This document shows, one piece after another, positions 33,491 to 48,177 of a DNA stretch of 64,000 nucleotides. The DNA comes from Liolophura sinensis (taxonomy: Eukaryota > Mollusca > Polyplacophora > Chitonida > Chitonidae), in the NCBI RefSeq assembly GCF_032854445.1, contig NC_088303.1:15881501-15945500 (forward strand). The letters run 5' to 3'. How positions within the stretch are numbered: the first letter of the stretch is position 1; each line of letters begins with the position of its first letter. Made by a program: the position numbers and the translations under genes. The notes below the pieces were generated by a model. The model was not told the origin of the DNA. It searched no databases and was given only the letters and a program-made list of their open reading frames with translations.

Positions 33491-36400
33491 CTGAACACAG
33501 AGAGAAAATCACACGCTTTAGTTAATCCACTTTGCGGCAAGTATAAGGTATATGAAGTCCACAAGCAGTGACCTATTTAAAATCTTGCACCAATATATTC
33601 CACATCATACTGAGACATGGCTATCCATACAGAGAATTCAAGGGACACAAAACACTGTTCATATGTCCACCACAGGACCAACTGTCAACCTTACACCCTT
33701 AACAATACAATCTTTGACCGGCCTATGTCTGTAATCCAACCCATCCCCCCCTATCACGGTGTAATGGACTTGCTGCCACGCTTCATCCTCTTTGTCCCCA
33801 CAATTCCATTGTTGGAAAGACCATTGTCAGATAGACTGCTCCAGATGGTACTGCACAAGGATCCACTTATACCTGGCCAATCTAAATCCAGCCTATCAAA
33901 GGCAAGTTTCACTGTCTACCTGTCAAAAACATGCAGTTCAGACTCTGTAACCTTTTATAGCCAAGCATTCACAAGACTATTGGACAGGAAGCACATGATG
34001 ATACACACAAACTACAAGCAGCCCTTATAGCTGGATATAAATAAATTCAGAAATTCACAAATACTAAAAAAAAAACATATTAAATTCAAATTCTCCTTTC
34101 ACATGCCATGAAAAAGTACAATTATAATAACAAGTCAAAATGACCTGTATCATCATTGTTACAATATGGTATATATCCCAGATAATTAAACATTTTGTGC
34201 CATCTACCTGACAAAAAGATGAAAACTTGAAAATTACCCAAATGAACAGGTGTCCAAGGAAAAATGCAACCATTTAAAATGATAACCTAGATTAGACAAA
34301 AAATGTAGAGGATTCTCAGGAATAAATGAACCATTGATTAATATGGTAAGACAGTAACTAAAAACAGTCATATTTAAACTTTTGCAGTAAAAGCTGATAA
34401 TGGAAATGACGGAATAATTGCATTCCACAAATATGAAGTTTCAGCAATACGAAGAATTCAAACTATAGTTAAACTTGCATTCATTATAAACAGATCCTGA
34501 TAAAAAAAAATGTAATAAAAAAGAAATCTTTTTGAATTACCTTGTTGTTTTGGCATTGGTTGAGCCACACAATGCAATTTGGGCTAACTTTATCATTATC
34601 TACAAGACAATATGGTTGGTACTAGCACAAAGGTGGGTACTTCCTTTAGCTGGCATATATTCTAGGACAGCCTGGTGCACAACTGATAAACAATTTCCTC
34701 AGGTAGACTATATACAGCTAGGAATACACCTGGACCCTAACTGTGGCATTTCTGACTCATTTCAATTACATTGTAAAATACACTAAAAAAAACCCCAAAA
34801 ACACAATCAAAACACTGTTTCAGTTCCCAGCTGTTTACGTGTACTTCAGCCTCCATGTCCACTTAGACATGCTTTGCTCAGGAGTACTGGTCACTGAGGA
34901 GTTAAAATTCATGGTAAGAAAGCACTTTCAGGGCACAAAGCCACTTGACCCACACCTGGTATTTAATTGCCCTCCCACCCCTCCTGCTCACAAATCCACC
35001 ACACCCCCAGGGAGCTCTCCACCCTAACATCCCACTATTGAGTCTCACCCACAGTACCTGCTCTTAACAATTGAGCACCCGGTCAACCATGAAAATAGAC
35101 AAAGTGAATCAGATTTCAGAGATAAGCGGTAATTGTTAATGGAGGGTGATCTTATTGTCCAACAAACTGATCACACACTGAGATCCAATAAAAAATATAT
35201 AACATAATATCTAGGTTTATTTTACAGAACCTTCACTTAACCAAAGTGATTTAATGACTTCCTCTCCAACATCAACACAATGGGTGTTCTGTGATACAGA
35301 AACTCACAAAAACTTGGAGGTCATTTTCAACTTAGATAACAGCTAGTCTATTGTTTGTGTATGTGTGTGTACTATACATTCTTTGCAGTAAAACTGGTTT
35401 TAAGATATTGAAACAACTGAAGTTATATGACTTTCTGATGAAACATTTTTGATGCTGGAAGAAAATGTGAATGAATATGCAAAAGTTCCAAAAAACATTA
35501 ATATTCATTTGAATGATAATACACGAAGCCTGATTTTTAAACTGACCTTACACCTAAATATGCTGACATGGAAAATACATGAATTTTTTCATCATTATTT
35601 TAAGACTGATTCCATTATGCCCTGGCTTCTAAAACAGTTCTATTTGTTGCAAATGTCAAAGCACCTCTTACTTCAAGCATTATTCCACCTGTTTATATAT
35701 ATGTATGAATGTGAGTACCCTGAAGAGTTAAACACATATACATATCTTCTGTATTAAGCTGAACTGGAATTTTCACAACCACCAGGAATGTTGGGGCATC
35801 GGGTGCAGCAATGTTCCACAACAATGTGGTTTGAAAATAGCATTCTACTCAAGAAGCCTTTGTCATAGTTAGTAAATGTATATTCAATTTAGCTGATGGA
35901 AACCTGTCCTTTTCTAGCTTGTCCACCAAGGTACAAGCACAGGTACAATGTCTAGATTGCCTGAGATACCAGAAGTGCATTACTTGAACATGGTTTATTA
36001 AAATGAAGCAATTACTCTTATGAAAATAGCTTAAAAACTTTTCAAAACAGCATCGCCTTGAAATTCACACTGAAAAGATTTAAGTCAGGATTCTCTCTCT
36101 CTATATATACTCATCACACCTATATGGGCTTCTCTTGTGCACACAAAATATATTTGTATGACTTTTCCATTATAACAATCAAAATTCATGATCATATTGA
36201 AAATGCTGACATTGTTAGATTGACCAAACAATACTGTTTTTTTTGTTTTTTTTGTTCAAATGAACAGGACAGCATTCATAACAGAGATAAAAAACTTAAT
36301 TCCTTCCCACTGAGCGGGGGGAGTAGCTTTGCTACTTATTTAACTTCTATGTGTATGGTATTATGAATACAATACCTTGAATATAAAGCCATTCTACAAG

Positions 36401-39400
36401 TTTAAATTATGCATACCTTGATTGTGAAAAGCTCTAAAGGAATGAAAAGCCCTTCACAATGGAGGTGTTGTCTGATCCATTCAGTGTGATTAGAAGGTTA
36501 CATAACAAATAGTACCCAGATGGCCCTAGAACAAAGCCACAACAAGCTATGTGGGTGGGGATCACAGACAGGAGGGGTGAAGATTGTCAGACTCTTTGTA
36601 AGGCTGCCATATTGTCATGAGGCTATCTCTTTATCTGAATCTTTACTTCCATAGACTCTCAAGAGCAAACACAAACTTCACTCGTCTAGACAGAGTAGTT
36701 TTCTTAGTAAAAGCACTTTCACTTTTCTACACAATTAATATACATATTGCCTAAGACGACTTCCGGTTTTGAACAACCAACCTCAAGTAAGGCACCATGT
36801 CACTAGTAATTATACATGTTAAACACTCAAACCAGTCAGATGATAAAAGGTCTCTAACTAAACAATACTAAGCATCTTTACAAAAAAAAGAAAGGATATG
36901 ACATAATCAGGTTTATAGGACAGATAATTACTGCAGCAATTCCAGAGGTGCAAAACAACGTTACCACTTCCGACATGAGCAAGCTATGCAGGCAAAGAGA
37001 AAGGAAATAAGAACAATTACTAAGAGATCATGACTACTCTTGTTCAAGCAAATGTGAATAAAAAAAAAACGTCAGCTAACCAGTTTCCTCCAATTCAACT
37101 ACCGCCTCTCCTTCAGTGAGTAACCATAGCCAGTATAAACCACAAACTAGTCTGTAAAAAAAGCCGTATGTTTCAGCTTGTTCAAGGACCTATCCTTAAA
37201 TTAATACATTCTGGACATATGATGTATTATGGTTCATTATGTTTATAACCACAGCCACATGTAGCAATGTGTACACTCCCTTAGTCCTCAAGCACTGAAC
37301 ATTGTGAATCACTAAGACGGTGGTTCACAATAAAATTTTCACAAAAAATGTGATAAAATGAAGCGAGTTGAGAAAAGTGACATGACATGATTTCACGAAA
37401 TTTGTGAAAAGTTAAGGAAGAGCAAAGAAATAGGTTACAATACATACAAGCTTAAAACATCTGCAGTGAAAGCATTGAGTATCACAGTCCAACTTTACAG
37501 CTGACGAACATGACCTAACATTTTCACTTGTCTTAGTACACTTAAGAGTTTGTGATATCTAACTGCAACACCCTTGTTTGTTATTCCCCAATCCTGTCCA
37601 CATGACCCTTATTACCTCATTCCAGTTATGCTATGACCTATCATGTTCAAGCCCTTCTGAGCTCAGTACATAATAACTCTCATGATTTTCAACCATATCA
37701 GTGTTTGCCTACAAAACTGGGCTGCTTGATCAAACACACATTAAAATGGCACTTACACTTCATTCTCAAGTATATTTATTTTCAAATTTCAGCAGCATCA
37801 CTTAAAAGGACTACTATGTATTCAACCACCTTACATCTGATCATCAGTCTTGACAATCAGGCTGCAAACATGTTGTAGGTCATTTACTTGGCATCACAGT
37901 ATTAAGCAGGTAAGATTATAACGTCTATAGGTGCAAAACTGAAGATTTATACCACTAGAATGTAGTGCATTCCAAGATGTGAATGTTTTAAATAACAGCC
38001 AACACTGGGAGAGATCTTCCACTTTATTACATGTAGGTATAAGTTGGCATGCAGCAATATACAAAATAAAGCTTTGAATAAAACAATGAAGTGCACTGTG
38101 GTCATTTTCGTGTAAAATGTAATTTATGTCTTATAGGTACAAGTCTCTGTATAAGCTATGAACACACACACAAGACTGATGCCAATGAACAGGTATCCTC
38201 AGGAGACCATTTATCTGATCAATGTGAAAAATGTGAGAATTAGTGACACACATCATATGGCTGGAAAAAAAAATAAGCCCATGTATATGTAACATTTTCT
38301 ATGTTCTTTGAACAAACACAAAGCAGAAGATTGTAGTAACTCCAACAAAAGACACGAGGTGATGCATGATTCAATATTTTGGTATTATTTAAACTATTTT
38401 CAAATTTAAAAAAAAAGGACAGAAATAGAAATATAGGAACAGAAAATGTTTACACCTATACTTTTATGCCCTCTCTTTACTCGTCACTCCCTTCACGTGC
38501 AAGCAGATAAAGCCAGGGAATCCAAATCTAATCATGGGGTGTTGGATGACAGACCATGTATCATCTATTTATTTATATGCTCTCTACCTGACATTTCTGA
38601 CATGTGCAAACAGATTTCGCCAGATGTAATCATATTCCCATTTGGAGACATATCATACATCACCTGTTTATTTTTATCTGTGTTGTAGACATTACAGCTA
38701 AGGCCTACACTTGCGGGTTAATGCCATACCTTCACAGGTATGGTACTAGATGTCTTTAGGTGTCAATTGCATTCATTGGTTCCATGATACACAGGCCGTT
38801 TTTCTATGTCATGGCAAGAGCACACTAGACCCACAAATCAGTAATGAGGTAATGGTGAAACCAACCAATGGAAGAAACAAACAATAAGGCAACCAGTTAA
38901 TTGAACAAGTTGTTAAGGCAATTCCATTCATGTTAAAAAGCACAAGGTTTGCACAGGTACATTGTAAATCACCAATAAATTAAACCAAACAAATGAATAA
39001 ACTGCAGTGGAACTTACTGAAGGACCATCCTCAACATTCTGTTGAAGGCAAGACTCAGGAACTTTAACATGGAGCTGGCTATGGAGTGCAAACTGGCCAA
39101 CAGCAGTTCTAAGGCTTGGATTGAAATACTCATCCAACTGACAAGGTTCGGATAAAGATAAGTATGTGTGATCCTGACACCAAGAATTAAGGCAACGCTC
39201 CAGGGCAAGGGGGCTGAAGCTGGTTTGGTCTGGGGTAGTGGAGAATCTGGTGGGGATGGGGATACTTTGTGAAGGCAGGGGAAAGGTACAATGAAGGGTT
39301 TGTGTCTGCAGGCCATTGATGTGTGGGAGGGTGACACCATAGAGATCCAGAAGAATGAGCTTCTGGATTAAGGAGTGTGGGGTGAGGTTGGGGTGGGGTG

Positions 39401-39428
39401 AGGGTGAGCTGAAGTTGGGAGATGCAGC
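33491..39428. other. 5.9 kb without a recognisable gene
   Basis: This region lies upstream of exon 1. Several short open frames exist on both strands (for example 33617-34030 and 36058-36366, plus), but none has splice context or a protein family I recognise. It is probably 5' intron or intergenic sequence. Confidence 0.6.
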
Positions 39429-40073
39429 TGGATGCCACTGGTTGCTCTTTCCAGACAGCTAACTACATTTTATGGCTTGTTAAACTGGGCGGAATTCTGT
39501 GAAGTGAAGCTTATTGGCCCACTGGCTGAGTGGGAATGGGGGGGGGGGGGGGGGGATAGGGCATCCCAATACAGACACCAGGTATACCTAATTAAACCAT
39601 GTTTAATGTATACTCCAGTGGCTTTCTCACATAACAAATCGATGTGTGGAAACCCACACTGAAGACAGGTATACCAAGATAGGCTTTCTACAAATGGTAG
39701 ACTGACATTTTCATCACTATGTAAATTTTATTTTCTGTCTTTCTTTCGAATTATGGTTCAAATCCAATTCAGACAACATGCAGAGTGCATCTCAACTTGC
39801 GTTTATACATGTATATGAGAAAAAAAGAGCAAATTAAAATGTGTTATTAACTTAAAAGCCTCCAATGAACAAATGAAAGGTAAATGAAAATCTAACAGTG
39901 TAGCAAGTGGGAAGCATTAAACCTTAAATGGCTTGTCCAAGAACAGCATTCACCCTCCAACTTTAGAGGTATACTCCACACCCTCCATTTTTTATACTTG
40001 GCCTCTCTCACTCTGAGAGATACAGAATGACCACTGTATTTTAACTTGGATAGCAGGGACTTAAAGGTTGTGT
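39429..40073. repeat. Left copy of gap-flanking 645-bp duplication
   Basis: It begins 'tggatgccactgg' and ends at the N run. It is nearly identical to 40274-40920, with homopolymer-length changes, single-base changes and an 8-base indel near 39573. Confidence 0.97.
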
Positions 40074-40273
40074 NNNNNNNNNNNNNNNNNNNNNNNNNNN
40101 NNNNNNNNNNNNNNNNNNNNNNNNNNNNNNNNNNNNNNNNNNNNNNNNNNNNNNNNNNNNNNNNNNNNNNNNNNNNNNNNNNNNNNNNNNNNNNNNNNNN
40201 NNNNNNNNNNNNNNNNNNNNNNNNNNNNNNNNNNNNNNNNNNNNNNNNNNNNNNNNNNNNNNNNNNNNNNNNN
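40074..40273. other. Assembly gap (200 N)
   Basis: There are exactly 200 N. The round size suggests a conventional placeholder rather than a measured distance. Confidence 1.
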
Positions 40274-40920
40274 TGGATGCCACTGGTGGTGCTCTTTCCA
40301 GACAGCTAACTACATTTTATGGCTTGTTTAAACTGGGCGGAATTCTGTGAAGTGAAGCTTATTGGCCCACTGGCTGAGTGGGAATGGGGGGGGGGGGGGG
40401 GATAGGGCATCCCAATACAGGTATACCTAATTAAACCATGTTTATTATGTATACTCCAGTGGCTTTCTCACATAACAAATCGATGTGTGGGAAACCCACA
40501 CTGAAGACAGGTATACCAAGATAGGCTTTCTAGAAATGGTAGACTGACATTTTCATCACTATGTAAATTTTATTTTCTGTCTTTCTTTCAAATTATGGTT
40601 CAAATCCAATTCAGGACAACATGCAGAGTGCATCTCAACTTGCGTTTATACATGTATATGAGAAATAAAGAGCAAAATTAAAATGTGTTATTAACTTAAA
40701 AAGCCTCCAATGAACAAATGAAAGGTAAATGAAAATCTAACAGTGTAGCAAGTGGGAAGCATTAAACCTTAAATGGCTTGTCCAAGAACAGCATTCACCT
40801 CCAACTTTAGAGGTATACTCCACACCCCTCCATTTTTTATACTTGGCCTCTCTCACTCTGAGAGATATAGAATGACCACTGTATTTTAACTTGGATAGCA
40901 GGGACTTAAAAGTGTTGTGT
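40274..40920. repeat. Right copy of gap-flanking duplication
   Basis: It starts at the first base after the N run with the same 'tggatgccactgg' that opens the left copy, and ends at the same 'ttgtgt' where the left copy meets the gap. Confidence 0.97.
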
Positions 40921-41220
40921 CTGGAAAAGGCCAAAAAATGGTCCACCAAGATGGTACCCAGCCTTCCACAGAGCCAATGCCCAGCACCCAATACTAGCCT
41001 CTTCAGATGGGTGATGTATGTGAGGTATCAGCCCAGATGATGTCCTTCACCCAGGGGACATGTCTAATTCCCCAGGGAAAGGGATGTGAGGATGTCAGTC
41101 AGACAGCACATCCAGCTGTTCAAAGATTCTCCACATCACCTTCACATTCCTCAGGGTCAGGCCAATTTGTCTTCCTTGCAACTATCCTTTCATTCACACT
41201 GCCTCACTATCTCCAATCTG

Positions 41221-41258
41221 ACCCCCCCCCCCCCCCCACCACCCCCCACCCCGACCCC
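41221..41258. repeat. C-homopolymer/low-complexity tract
   Basis: A run of about 16 C is followed by further C-blocks separated by A, AC or G. It is a quadruplex-forming candidate on the minus strand. Confidence 0.85.
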
Positions 41259-41309
41259 TCTTACTCAATAGAGCAAACAGAAGGGGTGGTAGGAAGAGCA
41301 ATAAGGATT

Positions 41310-41840
41310 TACTCCAGCAGAATGCCCTGTACTAACAACTTCCCCTACAGGCTAATGCCATGTACTTACACAAGCAAAGTACCAGTGTCTAACATGAGCA
41401 GAAAACAGGAAAACAATGGGAATTTCTATGGATCAGAGTATCACTGACTTACAGAGTAAAACAAAAGTGTACTTCAGTACCATGGACTTATATAAGCAGA
41501 AATTATGGCCGTACATGATCAGAGTATCATGGACTTACAGAGAAAACAGAGCTGTACTTAAGTATCATGGATTTTAAGTTGAAAACTATGGACTTAAAGA
41601 ATCAACATATCACAGCTAAGCATAATGGACTTAAATGGGCAGAGAACTATGGACTTAAATAAGCAGGGTGCCAGGGGGATTACATAAGTAGATAATCATA
41701 GACTTTTATAATCTGAGTATCATGGATTTACATGGATGGAGAAGTAGGGACATACATGATGGTTTGATTATCACGGTCAGAGTATCACTGATGGAAGCAC
41801 TACATACTAGTATCAAAGACAGCATACTACTATATAGATC
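41310..41840. repeat. Degenerate repeat of an 'atcatggacttacat-agcag' theme
   Basis: The phrase 'atggactta' with nearby 'agcag' or 'cagagtatca' recurs at least eight times at irregular spacing. This suggests an old, decayed tandem repeat. Confidence 0.6.
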
Positions 41841-41962
41841 CAGACTCTCATGACACATCAAGTTTCCACCCAGATGTCAGCAGTTACAGCAGTGTACTGC
41901 GAACCTGAAGACCACAGATTCTGGATAATCCCACAAGCTGATACATTCAAACTGGCATAGCT

Positions 41963-42018
41963 CGGGGTGGGGGGGGTGGGGGGGTGGGGGGGGGGTGGGG
42001 GTGGTGGGGGGGGGGGGG
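41963..42018 (+). repeat. Long G-rich tract with quadruplex potential
   Basis: It comprises 56 bases of G-runs broken only by T or GT. It is on the plus strand and is a likely sequencing/assembly trouble spot as well as a quadruplex candidate. Confidence 0.85.
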
Positions 42019-45000
42019 TCAGATGAGATTAATCCACCTGAAGATTTACGTATCAGCCTAATGGTGTCTGTACAATCTAACAACAACTCTGCTAAGACTT
42101 CTTCACCCTGGGAAAATTATCGCAGACTGGAAGGTCAGGGATGCAGGCTGGCTAGTGTTAGGTCAATCAGCAAAGGTGACAAGTCACAAACAAACCCCTT
42201 CCTGACAAACAGTCTGAAAATAGAATCATTTCAGCAAATGTCTATTCTTCTAAATCCACTCAGCCAGAATAAATTCTATACTCAACATTATCACAGCAGC
42301 AGCAGAGAGGTGGTGTGTTGTGAGGGGATGGAGAGGCAGGTTAAAAGATAGGAGAAAACTGGGATACATTATATTTTTTATACTAACATTTTTTATCTAG
42401 CTCTTGACTTACATAAGCCAGAAATGCTTCTGGCGTTCACAGCTCTAACTCAAGCTCACGAATATTTATTATCCAGGGATTTGCTTAAACTCAGGGTTAA
42501 CAACCTTCAATTGTGGCAATTTGATTTAATCTCTTATATACAAAACAGGCTGACAGTCTGTGTAGTTGCTCAGGCAGCTTCAAGTTTCAAACATGATGCA
42601 AGCCAACAATGCACCCAAAGCTGAAATCTCTAATAACTGGAAATTTAATTCAAACAAAACCTTTTTATCATAATAAACAGCTTTTCCCACAATTTCCAAA
42701 CTACCACTTACATGTATAAACAAAAAAAGGCCTGTTCAGTTACTGATTATTATCAACAGTAGATTTCCTGATGATATGGAAAATGACCTGCCCCCCTCCC
42801 CCCAACCCCCAACATCCTCATAACTCAGAACAACTGAATCTTTGTAGAACACATAATCACAAGCACATGTAGTACGACATTCAAAGTACTCGGTCAGGGT
42901 TTTTGGGGAAAATAAAATGAAATCAATATGATATGACCTCATACTCACAAAAAATTTAATTTCAGATGTTTGAAAAAAAAAAACATTTTGGGGTTTTCCA
43001 ATGAACAAAAAAAAACAAAAAAACTGAAGGCTATTGAGGTATGTGAAGTTGCTAATTATTGTCTTGTGCCCAGATTGTGGCCAGCTGTTTGAGCTTACTC
43101 CTGGAGGATTGTAGGGGACCTGTGGTGAAGCTGTGGGGACAGACAGCCTGTCTACAGAGGGTGACTCATCCACTACACTATATAAATTATCCACAGGGTT
43201 TTCTCACATTGTAATCTGTCACTGCTTTCAAAACCACACTGATAATGAGATGAGATTCGGTCTCCTGCTTCCCTTCCCTTGTACCTTGCCTCCCCACCAT
43301 CTACTCCTTGCGAGCAGCCCCTACCCAAAAGTTATTGCAGAGTATGCAAGCCAAATTCCAATGCACCCTTTGATTTTTGTCCCTGTACTCAAAGGGAATG
43401 ACTTCCCCGGGTAATTCAATATGCAGCAGGTACTCATCCGTTAATAATGATTGCAACGTGCTTATTTCAGGTCAGTTAGCAGTAGTGAGTCATGGATGCA
43501 GGTGACACAAAGTTGCCTCCCTTTTTACATATAACACCTGTAATACACACGCATACCTGCCCCTGCGTAACCTGAAGCTATCAGCCACTGATACTGTATT
43601 AGTCATCATGTTATTAATTATCAATATCATTTCTGTCTCAATATCTAGGGAGCGCTAATGAGTTCATCACAAGTGTCAAAACTATCGATCAAATGCTACC
43701 AACAATGTAATGACATGGTTTGAGGGGTTTTTTTAATGTCAGTCATGCGGTACCATCAAGATGTCCTGTTCCAAAAATAACACAACAAATCAGTACCTAC
43801 CTTTACCTTGACAAAAATATTAACACTATTAACTGCCTACATCATATTAGTTTCTAATATGTCAGATCTCATTACGTGCCACAACAATAACCCAGATGCA
43901 TACTGCAGTGTAAATTTTGCCCAGAAAAGCGAAATCAAACGATTGAGTCAGAAATGTGGAATGTACCTTTGCACAGAGCAACCTGTATAAGGTTTGCCAG
44001 ATAGCAGTGCCAATATCCAAATCGACAATTAAGAACAGAGTATTGGTGCTATTTAGACATCCTGTTTTCTGCACTGTTAACAGCTGTCTGGACTAGGTAG
44101 GAATAAATAAAATTGGGGGTTATTCTGTTAAAATAAAATTATTGCCCAATAAAACGGGCTGCTTGAATACTTTCTTTTCACATTTCTGACTACACTCCAA
44201 GGCCAACAGAGGGCATACCGATTTCACAGATACTGTTGTCAGCAATTAGAATCGAAATGATAAACACCATACATTTTGCCATAAATCTTACATATTCATC
44301 AATAAGTTGCACTGTTTGCTTTTCTCAGCCAAGTAACTGAGAAATACTCATTTGCCATGTATGTTTCAACATTACTGATCCCACGTTTTTGCACTCAGCC
44401 TATACCTGCCCGGGCTGGATTCTAATCAGGGGAATACTCCCACCAGGGGCCACTAAACACAACCACCGTGTCCCATGGCTATATAATCTGTATCTCTCCC
44501 CAGGGTTTCCCTTAGCATTACAGTAACCACGGTGATAGATCAGTCTAGTTCCGCAGACTTGTGGATCGGAGCTGAGTCTTGCGACAACGACGACAACCTA
44601 AGGACAAGAGATGAGTCTATGCCCAGTTGTAATGAATACATCATATTAGCGTCCACACGAAGTGTCTCATTTCTATAGCATATCCTGAACCCTAACCTCA
44701 CCAGTCATCACTCTTTAAATAAACTTTTAATAAACCTTTAAATGTAAAAGTTTAAATCCATTGATGTATTTTTTGTTAATTTGCATTTTAACACCATACT
44801 TCAACATTCCTGTCTACAGGTGGAGATAACCACAGTTTGGAAGTCTGAACTTCTGTATAATCATTCCTGACTCAAGAGTCAAAAAGGTATTATACTTTGT
44901 AATTTGTATATGACACATTGTTAATCCACTTATGTTTCATATTCCAGAACATAATTCATGAAATGGCATATCCTTATAATTTATATCATTTCATGAAAGG

Positions 45001-48000
45001 TCATACAATTTTATGTTATTCTTGGGGTTAATTTTAATTTCATATTCAATAAATTATTGCAGTCTTTGTTGTAGTCACCATATGCCAATTGAGCCCAAGA
45101 GGGTAAGGTTCTAATGCATGTGACCAGATTAAACAGTTCTACAAAGGGGTATACAGAATGGATTGCATGTACATGTACTTCACAGGGAGAACATACACAC
45201 TCCAAGTAAAAGCTTGTTTATAACCTGATAACCTTTAGGAAAGTTATAGGCAGGTAAGGCCAATGCGACACTGGCACGCAAGTCACACAAGCAACTTGAC
45301 ATAAACAGGGTTACCTGGGTGTTATGGGAGAACTCGTTAGCCGATTAACGAGATACCTTCACCTGCAGTCACAAAATCAATTTACAAGCGGATTATTGTC
45401 CTCTTAAGGACATGGGATTCCCGACTGGGCAGTTTGACAAGTGATAAAAATGAAAATGAAACCATAGCTTTATTAGGGGAATGGAAAGGTTGTGAATTTT
45501 GTAGTGATAAAACCACATGTCCAATTCATGGTGTACTTGACTATAGACAAGGCTGGTCAAATTTTGATCAGTGATATGATATGTGTGAATAAAATCCAAA
45601 ATCACATGACATCTTCACTTTCCTACAGCATGGTTCGGCTTTAGGCCATAATTATTCATTCAAATTCACCTTGAAGTTTAAACGTTCTTAAAAACCTTTG
45701 CCCCACCCTCACACCGGCGGAGCCCCTTTTGGAGCCCCTTCCCTAGTTCGTGTGGGCTGATTAAGATTAATGGAGCAGCCAGAAGTTACCTGGCAAATTG
45801 AGCAGGCGAGATGGACTGAAGCACCCAGGATCCTGCTGCTGATCTGCCGTTTGCTTGCGTCTGATTCCTGCTCAAACCCAGGCGACCTGTCATTCGGGCA
45901 ATTTCGCTGTCTGGTCAGCTCCCGAGGAAAATCCAGTTCAAAGATATTGCAAGGAAAATACCTGTCCTTCAGACAGACTTTTCACTGATAATGTTAGTCT
46001 AAGGCTGCCACACTGCCCTACCCTATTCCTCCCCCTCAATTAGCTGAGGGTAGGCTTCAAGTACATGTCAGAGGATGGAATACAATCTGGGCCAATCAAT
46101 ACCCTGATAAGAAATGGTCCCAATCTAACCCTTCATGTATGGTTACTGCCAGAGATAAGAGACTAAACTCAGAAAATGTGAGCAAAGTTTCTAAATATAC
46201 CTCTACCTCAGTGAAGAACATAAGCTGGTAACGCTGATAAGGCTTCCAATCAACTGTTCTGGTCATTTTCTAGGGGTTAGTTAACTACAGTACTGATAAA
46301 GTACATATCTATATGTGCATGATGTGTGTGTATATATATGTATATATATATATCCTTATGAAAAATAGATATATGTTCACGTAGGCTCATATCAATATAT
46401 CTATTTGATACAAATCTGTCCGAGAAAAACCTCAGGGTATACATAAACTACTGATCAAGTGTATAAGTAGGTCTACATCTAAATTATATACATATTTCAG
46501 AGGTACATTTTGAGTACAAGTAAACCTAAGGGTATAAGTAATCCACTGATAATGTATAAGATATTTGCATCCATGTACAGCCTAAATGAACATTTAGCTG
46601 ATTAGTCAATGGTTGTACACGACTCATTTTCAACGTAGTCAATGACATATATCTATACATATACATGTATCCTGGTTGTGAAAAAAAATTAAAAAAAGAT
46701 AACCAATTTGTCTCATCAAATCAACACATTTCTGATATAGGACCAACTAAAAAATATACTCCAAAGTACTGTTTAAATATTAAATATCTACCTCATATTC
46801 TTTACCTTCTACTTTATTTACACACTTCCTGCTCTATTATGTGCTATATATAGTATCACTTTTCAGTATATGTACGTCACATGTCTGAATCACGGTGACA
46901 TATCTACAGGATCCTGCTGGGTTTTCCACCTGGTAACAGGATTACACCAATCACAGTGAATGTACCCGGACAACCTAGCAACCAATAGAGCTATGCACAA
47001 TACAGACAGGTTGAATAAATAAGTTTTATACAAAGTTTCTATAAGCTTTCAAACAACTCTTGGGCGTATATATCTGTATTTGATGAATACCGATGCTACT
47101 ATAAAGATATACCCATAGGCGTGGTACACAGCCTACTATGTAAATATACTAGAAAGCAAAATTGCAAATTTGTCCACATTTTTTTGCATGTATGACACAT
47201 CGAAACTTCCAGTCTACTACAACTGTACTGGTCATTATATACACAACAAGTTATTGGTAAGAAATGTTAGATCACATATTATTTCACCTGAAATTACACA
47301 AAACATGCCATTTTACAATGAATTCACAAACAACATTTTCAGAATTGAAGTTAAAAACAGCGAGACCATTTTGACGTGAAATTTCTGGCCCACCCCTTGG
47401 TCTTTCCAGGACCCACATATACAGCTATAGCTCACCTGTATTCCACATGCCAATGTTTACGATGTCAGAGTCAAAGGTCATGAATGAGCAATAAAGTCCA
47501 ACTAATGGACAAAAAAGAATGTGATTCAATTATTCAGCAACGCGGTCATTGAGATAACATCAGAGGTCATGCCAATATGTACATGCGTGTCTGAGTAATG
47601 GCGCTGTTCATACCGACAAACAACTAGAGAGGTCAACTGGGCAGAAATTACCTAGACATGACCACAGCCACATGAATATTCATCCACATCAAAGAACAAC
47701 CGATTCCCCTGTCACGCATGACTCTGAGTTCACGATCAACTGGTCAGAGAATTGCCTGTCACAAAGAATACATAGCATATAACTACACCTGCAGTTACAT
47801 GTACCTATGGCAGACTTGGCCAAAATCTGATAATTAATACACACCTGAACACTGGCACAGTGCAACAGTACATAGTTATTAACCAACCCACAACACAAAC
47901 AACCAAACACAAACAACCGAATACATACAGGTACATGGCCTCTTATACCATATTCCAGTGCCTTCTCGGTTTCATTCACTAGTTCTATACACTATCAAAC

Positions 48001-48170
48001 AAAATGCCACTCAGACTCAATACAACATTTGTGGTTAGGATATACTTTCTCTGAACAATGTATCATTAAGGGAATTACTACAAGAAAATACAAAGATATA
48101 TCCTTCAAAAAGGGGGTAAAAAAGGGGGTAAAAACTAAAACAACTATATTCTATAGAGTATAGTAATGAT
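42019..48170. other. 6.1 kb without a recognisable gene
   Basis: It contains a (ta)n run at 46328-46352 and several C-rich stretches. Open frames at 42736-43194 (minus) and 45770-45988 (plus) lack supporting context. Confidence 0.55.
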
Positions 48171-48177
48171 GAGTGTA

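Noticed and set aside
33617-34030. 137-codon plus-strand ORF
   Set aside because: It has no recognisable domain or splice context, and its composition is like the surrounding non-coding DNA.
38928-39177. Minus-strand open frame ending at a strong donor (gtaagt) with an acceptor-like AG near 39174
   Set aside because: It looks exon-like but has no recognised protein similarity, and its exit phase does not fit exon 1. It could be a 5' UTR exon, but the sequence alone does not support it.
42736-43194. Minus-strand open frame with a protein-like start (VDESPSVDRLSVPTAS)
   Set aside because: It has no ATG, a TGA lies just upstream, the acceptor is weak and there is no family match. Most of its length is A/T-rich and not protein-like.
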